Origin: Telmatactis stephensoni
Lineage: Eukaryota; Cnidaria; Anthozoa; Actiniaria; Isophelliidae
Reading direction: 5' to 3'
NCBI GenBank assembly: GCA_029948255.1
Contig: JALIZF010001542.1
Location: 62,001 to 126,000, forward strand
DNA: 64,000 nucleotides
Made by a program: the position numbers and the translations under genes. Positions within the stretch are counted from its first letter, which is position 1, and every line of letters begins with the position of its first letter. Shown piece by piece: positions 1 to 8,878 of this stretch. Under the pieces are notes generated by a model. It was given only the letters and a program-made list of their open reading frames with translations. It had not been told where the DNA came from and did no database searches.

Positions 1-399
1 TTAATATATGCTCTTCAAGTTTTCCTTGGCAAAAAAAAACTTTTCTCAAAGCAAATGATGGGCGTTTATGAGTAAGCTATGAAGCTTTAGACTTGACTAC
101 ATGTGTTGTACTGTTCAGCAACTAAGTTTTCAATGATTTATTTTAGTAAATTATCTTTTCAAATCCAATTGCTTTCCAATAATTACATCCACGAATGAAA
201 GTGTTAACTGTTAGAAGCCAAATAAAATAAAAGCACATGAATTTTTCACGATTCTTTAAGTGCTCCAAGAAAGAACATGTCTAGGTTAAACATGATATAT
301 ATCTCAGTCTGAACTTGTCTTTGGCCGTTTGAAAATGGGAAAGAGGTCGATCTTGTCAGACTTGAAGAAAATTGGTAAGCTTTAGGTGATAAATGCATA
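1..399. other. AT-rich spacer, no gene seen
   Basis: No open frame with splice signals and no recognisable domain was found on either strand. It leads into the minisatellite. Confidence 0.5.
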
Positions 400-1258
400 A
401 CTTTGTATGGTTGGCGGAATATGGATGACTTTGTAAGGTTGGTATATGGATGACTTTGTAATGCTGGTGTATGGATAACATTGTAAGGTTGGTATATGGA
501 TGACTGTAAGGTTGGTGGCTTAGTGTATGGATGACTTTGTAAGGTTGGTATATGGATAGCTTTGTAAGGCTGGTATATGGATGACTTTGTAAGGTTGGTG
601 TATGGATGACTTTGTAAGGTTGGTGTATGGATGACTTTGTATGGTTGGTGTATGGACGACTTTGTAATGTTGGTATATGGATGACTTTGTAAGGTTGGTG
701 TAGGGATGACTTTGTAAGGTTGGTATATGGATGACTTTGTAAGGTTGGTGTATGGATGACTTTGTAAGGTTGGTGTATGGATGACTTTGTATGGTTGGTG
801 TATGGACGACTTTGTAATGTTGGTATATGGATGACTTTGTAAGGTTGGTGTATGGATGACTTTGTATGGTTGGTGTATGGACGACTTTGTAATGTTGGTA
901 TATGGATGACTTTGTAAGGTTGGTGTATGGATGACTTTGTAAGGTTGGTGTAGGGATGACTTTGTAAGGTTGGTATGTGGATGACTTTGTATGGTTGGTG
1001 TATGGATGACTTTGTAAGGTTGGTATATGGATAACTTTGTAAGGTTGGTGTATGGATGACTTTGTAAGGTTGGTATATGGATGACTTTGTAAGGTTGGTG
1101 TATGGATGACATTGTAAGGTTGGTATATGGATGACTTTGTAAGGTTGGTGTATGGATGACATTGTAAGGTTGGATAACTTTTTGTAAGGTTGGTGTATGG
1201 ATGACTTTGTAAGGTTGGTGTATGGATGACTTTGTAAGGTTGATATATAGATGATTCC
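400..1258. repeat. 25-bp minisatellite, about 33 units
   Basis: Tandem units of 25 bp (consensus tttgtaaggttggtrtatgg followed by atgac) run through the segment with point changes and a few shortened units, for example near 500 and 1170. Because 25 is not a multiple of 3, several overlapping minus-strand frames stay open with rotating threonine/proline/serine-rich translations. These are artefacts of the repeat. Function is unknown; length is probably polymorphic. Confidence 0.95.
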
Positions 1259-2120
1259 TAACTCGTTCACCTTGGACTAAGAGTTGATTGTGGTTCGCAT
1301 TCGTTCTCAGACTTATCAGTTTTTTTTTTCTCGTTTCTTTCTTTCAAAAACCCAAACCATATTCTGTACCACTATTAAAACAATAGATTCATGTCATTGT
1401 CATGTGTAGAAGTCATTTCTCCACATAGTTAACGCCGCCGGGATGGCGATCACAATTTCTCCTACTTTTCTTGAAGGGCTATGGAAGGTTATGGGCCACA
1501 GTTGTAAAATAAGATAAATCTAATTATAGAAAATCATCAATTATTGTGTAAGGTAGTTCTGGACAAGAGCATTGTCAAATATATCGCCTCTTCTTTCCGG
1601 ATACTCACTTCCAAAAACAGTTCTTCTTATTTAAACTCTTAACAGTATCTTTTAAATGCGTTATGCGAATATCTCAAAAATTGTCCTTAAACATATAAAT
1701 CTCAAACATATCAAATTCAATTAGCAGCAACTTAGTCTAAGAAGAAAACAGTATTGATAGGTGTTAATTGTATATTCTTGTAGAGTTATGTTTACGGAGT
1801 GGTAACGAGTGAAATCGTTAAGGGACGACATTCTTACGTTTAAACGGGGGAAATGACTTTGCCCTGGTCGAATTTATAATCGGTATAATTTACGTATTTT
1901 TATAATGTTTTAGTAATATGTAAGCATGTAAAAAAAAAAAAACCCCTCCATTTTAAAAACAAAAACTATTGTAAAACAAAAAAACCTGTCATTTGTAAAT
2001 AAAAAAAATATAAAAAAAAAGACTTTGCCCTGGTCGAATTTATAATCGGTTTTACTCCATCTTTATCCTTCCTTTTCCAATTTTCAATTCTAAAGTCCTT
2101 GTATTTTATTTCTTTCACAG
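1259..2120. other. AT-rich region upstream of zinc-finger exon, with 30-bp direct repeat
   Basis: Contains a 30-bp direct repeat (1855-1884 and 2021-2050, beginning gactttgccctggtcgaa). It ends in a splice acceptor (tttctttcacag, 2109-2120). It probably holds the 5' intron of the zinc-finger gene. A short open stretch starting with ATG near 1443 could be a first exon, but its phase does not fit the acceptor, so I do not call it. Confidence 0.4.
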
Positions 2121-5100
2121 GCAGAAAACCGTCCTTACCTGTTGAACAGAAACAGGTCGAGTTACCATGGGAACCTCTCGATATGTCAGAGTACGAAAGT
2201 GGGCTTCAAACAGCCCAAACGGTGGAGCGCGAGCTCGGCAGCCATGCGTGTGGAACAGTGCGTGTTGCATGTCCCGGGCAAAACCGTGAGCGAGAAAATC
2301 CCGTGATTTTCAAAGCTAAACAACTGTCAGTATCGGAGAGCAGTCCCCGTTTACCTCTTTTTCTGTCGCCGTCTTTGAAAAGTGAAGAAAATGACTTGAG
2401 CATGCGCAGTTTTAGCGATGAAGACGTCGAGAAACCATTTGAGTGTCGTCATTGCATCGTTTCTTTTTCTCGACTCAACGAACTTCAACGTCATATGGAA
2501 ATACACGAAAGCAAGAAGCCACTTAACTGCGAGCTGTCACGTGGTACTTATAATGACAATGTTTTTGAAAGTCAACTGAAGAATTCTCATTCAATAAAGT
2601 CATTGCTTCGACCAAACCCCGCAGATTTGCACCTTCGTAAGCCATTTCAGTGCGAGGAGAATGAAATTCACAGAATATCCACCAATGATGAACACTTCTT
2701 TGAGAATCCATTCGAAGGCAGCCGCATTCTTTTTCCACGATCGAATGTTAATCTCCAATATTCCATTCCTTGCAGCGAAAAGAATATTTTCGAATGCGAA
2801 GAGCGTAAGACTCACACAAAAGCTGACAATACCAATAAAGAATCATCAACGGAGAAACAATTCAAATGTTGTGAATGTGACATGTCATTTACTCTAATGT
2901 CAGCCCTTCAAGAGCACTTTAATACCCACAGAAGCAAAAAGTCACCGAACAGTGAGGAAGTCGACCTACCAAGTGACCGTGAAAGCCTTACCAGCGAAGA
3001 AAGTCAAACTGAAAAACCATTCAAGTGCAACCATTGCGTGATGTCATTCACACGGCCAAGTGACCTTCAGCGTCATTTACTGATTCACAGTAGTAACAAA
3101 CCTTACAGATGCGATAAATGTGATCGGGAATTCACTTGGTTTGGGAATTTCCAAAAACACATTCTCTCGCACATGAGTGAGAACTCCCAGTCTTCAGGCT
3201 CTTACTCGGCGATGTTCACCCTTCTTGCACGAGAACAGGTCAAAGATTTGTTCATCAAAGAAGGAGATAAATACAGATGTAGACTGTGCAGTAAGGATTT
3301 TACGAGACTCAGCGGGCTGAAGACGCATATTCGAATGCACACTGGAGAAAGGCCGTATGTTTGCGAGGTAAGGAACACTGTGTGGAAGCAGTTTTCTACG
3401 CTTAGGTTTTGGGTAGCCTGCCTAAAGGCTCTCAAAGGGGAGGGGAGGGAAAGGGGAAAGGGGAAGGGGAGGGGACTGGGGAGGAGGGGAGGGGACTGGG
3501 GAGGTCCCTCCCCTCCTCCCCAGTCCCCTTCCCCTTTCCCCTTTCCCCTTTCCCCTTTCCCCTTTCCCCTTTCCCCTTTCCCCTTTCCCCTTTCCCCTTT
3601 CCCCTTTCCCCTCCCCCTCCCCTCCCCCTCCCTCCCCTCCCCCTCCCCTTTGAGAGCCTGTAGGCAGGCTAGTGTTTTGGGACGAACGGAGTGGGGAAAT
3701 AAAAATTAGGTGCGAGGACGGAGGAGGATTCAACGTTTTTTTACTTTTTAAGTTTCACGACTTTCTTTTTTCGTCTATGTTTTCGGCACTTTATCTTCTT
3801 TTTCTTCCATTATCTTTAGATTCTAGCTCCTCTAAAATCTTATGCTCATTACTTTTGCAATCTTGATCTCTAAGTTTTTATGTTGGTTTTAAGGCGTGGT
3901 TAGAATTTCCTATGTTGCTAGGGGAGGGAATTTGGGATGCTTCGTCATATCACCAGCTTACCAACAAATTTAGCACAAATATCACTCAACGATCTACGTA
4001 TGACATTTAATTTGAATGAGATATTAAGTCAGTCTACTCGAAACTGATCTTAATAAACAAGCCGGCTAAATCAAGAAAGCTTCAGAAAGCTTTTAATTTT
4101 GGCTGAATCACCTATCTTCTTAATATGTTCTTATTCTTTTGCTGTTCTTTTCACAGGTTTGTTCGTTTGCGTTTACAACATCTCGTGCGTTAAAGATGCA
4201 CACAAGGCTTCACACAGGAGAAAAACCTTATAAATGTGATGTTTGTGATCGTGCTTTTACCAGACGAGATGAAATGCACACTCATATGTACATTCATAAA
4301 GGTATGTAACACACGAAATTAAAACTTATTAAACGTTATTCTCGAATTAAAACATCTGAGTTCATCTTAAATGGGTCTGACCATTAGTAACCTCTTAAGG
4401 ATCTTCCCACGCTCATAAACATATCGTTACGTTGTCTTCAGTTTTCCTCTCTTCGGATAGGAGTGATAGGGAACGTTTCCGGCCGGCAGTCATTTTACTT
4501 GCCTATGTGAATTGTAGAAGGAACTGACTGAAAGGCGTCGTGGCCACCCAAGGTTCTCCCTGCTAAGCCACCTGTGCACAGACGCATTATAGGCCATTCC
4601 CTATCAGGATGGAGAAGAAAGGATGGCACAGTTAGTGTGCGCCTTCTATGCAAGAGTTCGATTCCCAGTGACCTCGCATTCTTGTTTCGGCTTCTTTCCA
4701 TTCCTTGCAGCTTTAATTAGTTATAAATACCCTTAAAACAGAGCACTGATGGAAGGAGGGGTGAAGGGCGCACACTTCGAACGCTTTATACTCGTAGGAG
4801 CACCTGACTTGGGAGAATTGGGTAACCACTCGCCGCGCTTTCGAAGTGAAATAAATTACCTTTACCTTTCTTTCACCTTTTTACCACCAAATAAATAAAT
4901 GATTAAATAAATGAATGATTGAAATTGAATAACGAAGAAAGAAATGGAAGAAGAGTGGAACGAAAGACAGAAGGAAGGGAGGGAAAAAAAGTAGTCTGGA
5001 TTGGAAGCATTTTTCTAAAAATGTCTTTTTTTTTTCAGGTGAAAAGCCATTTAAGTGCACTGAATGCTCAGCGTCGTTCATTCGTTATGGCCACCTTCAA

Positions 5101-5394
5101 CGTCACCTACTAATCCACAGTGAAGATAAACCCTACAAGTGCAAACTGTGCCCCAAATCCTTCACCCAGTACCGTAATCTCCAAACACACACCTACAAGC
5201 ATACAGGAGAACGGCCTTATCGATGTAAATACTGCCCAAAAGGATTCACACAATACGGAACGCTACAAGCTCACGAACGCACGCATACAGGGGAAAAGCC
5301 ATTCAAATGTCAGCTATGTGAAAAAGCCTTTATAACGTCGTCACATCTGCGGTGGCACATAAAGACTCAACACTCTAAAAACCAAACGGATTAG
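2121..5394 (+). CDS. C2H2 zinc-finger protein, three exons, about 11 fingers
   Basis: Coding exons are 2121-3367, 4157-4301 and 5039-5394 (phases 0, 1; stop TAG 5392-5394). Exon 1 opens at an acceptor, so an upstream exon may carry the start. The first in-frame Met is at 2183, which would give 561 aa. The N-terminal part has no clear domain. Fingers with the C-x2-C...H-x3-H pattern begin near 2438, 2867, 3029, 3107, 3278 and 3353 (split by intron 1), 4237, 5051, 5135, 5219 and 5303. Typical linkers HTGE(R/K)P occur between the later ones. The 2520-2830 stretch looks like one or two fingers that lost their cysteines. Likely a nuclear sequence-specific DNA-binding regulator; the target cannot be read from sequence. 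Intron 1 carries a G/C-rich inverted-repeat element and intron 2 a SINE. The exact ortholog is not recognised. Confidence 0.9.
3414..3671. mobile_element. Short TIR element with TAGCCTGC ends and G-rich/C-rich arms
   Basis: Begins tagcctgcctaaaggctc and ends with the inverse (gagcctgtaggcaggcta). Between them a polypurine arm faces a polypyrimidine arm of (cccctttc) repeats. It lies in intron 1 of the zinc-finger gene. Three other elements in this window share the tagcctgc termini (16857-19545 and 55633-55815 clearly). Long open frames over it are low-complexity artefacts. The G runs could form quadruplexes. Confidence 0.8.
4612..4884 (+). mobile_element. tRNA-derived SINE, sense copy in zinc-finger intron 2
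   Basis: A pol III A-box-like stretch (ggatggcacagttagtgtgc, near 4620) is followed by a B box (gagttcgattccc, near 4654). A body ending in a tttacctttacctttc tail comes next. The same family occurs in reverse orientation at about 7036-7306 with the matching segments gcacagttggttagtgcgcg and agagttcgatcccc. The two-box spacing and the shared body support a tRNA-headed SINE. Confidence 0.8.
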
Positions 5395-7035
5395 AGAGAC
5401 AGAGGGGTAGTGGGCGTGGTCAAAGAGGGGGGCAGTCACGACATAAGAAAGCCATTCAAGTGCCAAATTTGTGAAAGCCACAAGTAACGTCGTCCAGTCA
5501 GTCCAGGGCCGTAGCAAGGCATTTTTTGAGGGGGGGGGGGGGGGGGGGGCAGCTGGGCGATGAAATCAAAGGTGCATAATTAAGCTAAATTTGCTTCCAA
5601 AGGTTTTTGTTGGAAACTTGAAGGGATTTTAAAGACTAAAAGGTTGAGGTTTGTAGGCGTAATCGTTATTTCCTGGTGTACAACAAATTTTTATATGGGG
5701 TACGATCGGCAATTTCATTCTCGATGGAAGTGAAAATGACGTACTCGAACAACTTAAAAAGTAGACTGTACGTAAAGCGAAGGAATTAAAAATATTGACA
5801 GGGAACCTGTCCCCCGGCCCCTCCCCTTGCTATGGCCCTGACGTGTTAAAGACGACAACCCCCTCCCCCATCAGTCTATTTAGAGGTAGATCAGCTGGAC
5901 GTTGTCAAAGGGGGCGTGCTTACCGGAGAAAACGCATTCAAGTGGAACTCTGCCTGATGAATCAGAGGCCGTTTTTCCCGCAGAGGAGAAGAGTTGGGAA
6001 TGGCTATCCTTGTCATAGTTATGGAGACCCTAGTTTCGCTGCAACCTATCAACTAGTGTGTACAAAATTCAAAAATCAAGAGTTAAAAGATGTAAATAGT
6101 TTGTGAATCTTAATGAAATTTTTAGGAAAAAATGTGGAGTATTGTCACTAACATTTCAATGCAAAATCGGATTTTATTGATAACTAGAAGTAGTAAAATA
6201 TTAGAAATAGAACAATAGTAATATTATAAGTGAGATGTTCAGTTGTTACAGATCACAAATGTCCTTTCTAAATAGCAAGTGTAGTAGATCCTTAGATCAT
6301 AGAATGTGTTTGAAATTGTAAAGGATTTAGTAAAAGACTAATAAAATCCTGTTTGCTCGATACATTTTTATCATTCTTGAAATTTTTTTCTATATTCTTA
6401 ATGAATATAAACCATTTGCATAATGCTGCTAATCATATACGCGTACATCTCTCGCCTCATTTTGACGCAGGTATATTGTTACACGCTGTAATGGTTCCTT
6501 GTCTACGGTGGTTCGTGCAACTTTTTTTCACAACCCCACTTTCATGCGCATTAGAGACAGAAGGGGTAAAGGGCGTGGTCAAAGGGGTACAGCAATTTAC
6601 ACCAGAAGAAAGCCATTCAAATGTCATATTTGTCAAAAAACCTTTTTGAAATGCTCGATCAAAATAGATGGCGCGTGATGACACGCGAAAATTAAGCCTT
6701 AAAAATACGGTCACTTTTACGGAGGCGCGTTATAATCGACACCCTAACAACCAGTCGAATTAAGGGGACAGAAGAGGCAATGGTCGTGGTCAAGGGGATA
6801 CAATGATTCATACCAGAAAAAAGCCATTCAAGTGTCATATTTGTCAAAAAGCCTTTTTAAAATAGAAGATAGTTTTCTATGACTCTACCGGTGAAATAGA
6901 GCGCGCGTGATGTTGGCAGAAAAACGAGAAGAGTTTGAAAATCACTATCTTCTATTACTCATATCAGTGCATAAATAATGTTACATTTACGATGGCACAT
7001 TGACTCAATACCCTAAAAACTAGTCGGATTAGAGG

Positions 7036-7156
7036 GCTAAAAAAGGGTAAAGGTAAAGGTAAAGTACTATATTTAACGTCGGAAGTTCCTTCAGCTAGAA
7101 GCAAAGCTAGTCTCCCAGGAAGCCGACGGGGCGCTCATTCTACCCCCCTCTCTCCA

Positions 7157-7188
<32 letters not shown>

Positions 7189-7306
7189 CTTCAAGCTACA
7201 CGGAAAGGAAAGAAGTCGAAACAAGGATGTGAGGTCATTGGGGATCGAACTCTGGACCTCTCGCACCGAAAGCCGCGCACTAACCAACTGTGCCATCCTT
7301 GCTCCT
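7036..7306 (-). mobile_element. tRNA-derived SINE, antisense copy
   Basis: Read on the minus strand: gcaaggatggcacagttggt (A-box region, about 7300-7275), agagttcgatcccc (B box, about 7250) and a body that ends in tttacctttaccttta near 7036. Same family as the copy at 4612-4884. It sits inside the decayed zinc-finger array between copies 4 and 5. Confidence 0.8.
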
Positions 7307-7474
7307 AGAGGGGTACGTAGTGGGCGTGGTCAAAGGGGTACAATGATTCAAAATAGAAAAAAAGCCATTTAAATCTCAGCTATGCGAAAAAGCCTTTCAG
7401 TCACGTAGTCACGTGTACGATGGCACATTATGACTCAACACCCTAAAAACCAGTTTGCATGGGCATGGTCAAAG

Positions 7475-7686
7475 GTAGAGGTTATTTCGCGAGCTTCAGA
7501 ACGACATTTCGCGTCAAAAGGTCCCGTTATCAGGCTAGATAAAGGTTAGGTTTAGGGCTAGGGACTGGGATAGGGTCTACCCCTTAACCTAGCCCTAAAC
7601 CTAACTCTAAAACCTAAAATCTAGCTCTAATAATGGGGTCCTTTGAGGCGAAATGTCGTTCTGAAGCTCGCGAAATAACCTCTACC
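7475..7686. mobile_element. MITE with 35-bp TIRs inside a decayed finger copy
   Basis: Left end gtagaggttatttcgcgagc and right end gctcgcgaaataacctctac are inverse, and the match continues to about 35 bp. Flanking tcaaag (7469-7474 and 7687-7692) looks like a 6-bp target duplication of the array motif ggtcaaagggg. The interior has ttaggtttagggctaggg and its inverse; this looks telomere-like but is not a TTAGGG array. Confidence 0.75.
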
Positions 7687-7795
7687 TCAAAGGGGTGAAG
7701 TGATTCATACTAGATGACATCCATTCAAGTGTCAGCTTTGTCAAAAAGCCTTTTTAAAGTGGCTTGATCAAAATAGATGGCGCATATAATGACAT

Positions 7796-8515
7796 TAACT
7801 TTGTGATCTTTTCGTTGATCCCAAAGAGACCTTTGGAAAATTTTACAAAGTTTATTCAGACACGTTGTATCAAACAAATTTTAGACAACTACTGACTGAG
7901 GAATATGGTCACAAATGTAATATATTTACAAATTATATATTTATAAATTTATATATATATATATATTTATATTTAGAGTTTTATCTATTTATATTTCAAA
8001 ATTTAATATTGTCTAATATTACTTTATTACTATAATTTTGTCAAAGTATTGCTCGTAATTATGAATAATGGCTTTTGAAAGGCTAAAAGTTATTCTTCAT
8101 TCATATTTTCATATGTTGCCAAGTTATCAGAAACAGAAAGCATTTGTTCTATAGTTTATTCGAAATTTATCAGTATATATTTTATTTGCTCGTAATTATG
8201 AATAATGGCTTTTGAAAGGCTAAAATGGTTATATACATAAAACCATTTGGCCTTTTAAAAGTTATTCTTCATTCATATTTTCATATTTTGCCAGTTATCA
8301 GAAACAGAAAGCATTTGTTCTATAGTTTATTCGAAATTTATCAGTATATATTTTATCTATTTTTATGTTTTTATATTTTGTCATTATTTATTGCTTTCTT
8401 TTATACATCTTATTTTGAGGGTCACTGGGTTATCAGTGCAATTGTTATAAATTGTAACTGTTGTGTGTTTCACCCTCGTTAAATAAAGTTATTACATTAC
8501 ATTACATTACATTAC
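7796..8515. repeat. AT-rich repeat remnant with internal duplication and (attac) tail
   Basis: A block of about 137 bp starting gctcgtaattatgaataatg at 8051 is repeated from 8188 with a 31-bp insertion. The segment ends after an aataaa signal in five attac units (8491-8515), as seen at 3' ends of some non-LTR retrotransposons. No reverse transcriptase was found, so the class is a guess. Confidence 0.5.
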
Positions 8516-8878
8516 AAGTTTTGAGTGAATTTGGTCATTGAATAAAATTGTGAGTTGGAACTTTTCTGAAGTTGTGAGAATCAGATTACACAAGTCCCAT
8601 AACTATTCAAAATAAAAAAAAGGAATTGGTTTGCTCACCAGAGGGAACAAAAGTTGTGAGTGTGTATACTAATGATAGGACAATGAAATGCTAGCAAATT
8701 CCTCAAATAGTTAACTACTGTATCAGTAAATTGCAGATAAACAAGATCAAGCAGCTCTGAATATTGAGAATTATTATTCACAACAATGCCAATTGTAGAA
8801 TTGTTGGTCCATTAGCAGTTGCACTGAGGTTTGTATATTTTTTGTAGCATACATGTAGTCACAAAACAAACTATTTTA

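Larger units (their letters stand above)
5395..7795 (+). pseudogene. Array of decayed copies of the terminal zinc finger
   Basis: After the stop codon of the zinc-finger gene, the last finger plus its 3' flank recurs in degraded form. Copies start near 5449, 5900 (weak), 6551, 6745, 7308 and 7660. The recurring blocks are gggcgtggtcaaaggggtac, then aagccattcaagtgtcatat (encoding KPFKCHIC), then a block matching the finger's helix and end (gatggcacat...gactcaacaccctaaaaacc), then the stop-flank gattagaggg. All carry stops or indels, and the two histidine positions are mostly lost. It looks like tandem duplication of an exon end of about 200 bp followed by decay. A poly-G run lies at 5529-5551. 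Confidence 0.8.

Noticed and set aside
246..1270. Two overlapping minus-strand frames of about 290-300 codons
   Set aside because: They are translations of a 25-bp minisatellite; the same peptide appears in shifted frames and there is no splice or family support.
3409..3733. Glycine/lysine-rich and proline/phenylalanine-rich frames
   Set aside because: Low-complexity translation of the G/C-rich TIR element in a zinc-finger intron.
7540..7630. Telomere-like ttaggg/ccctaa stretch
   Set aside because: Only irregular ggtttaggg and ccctaaacc motifs inside a MITE, not a hexamer array.
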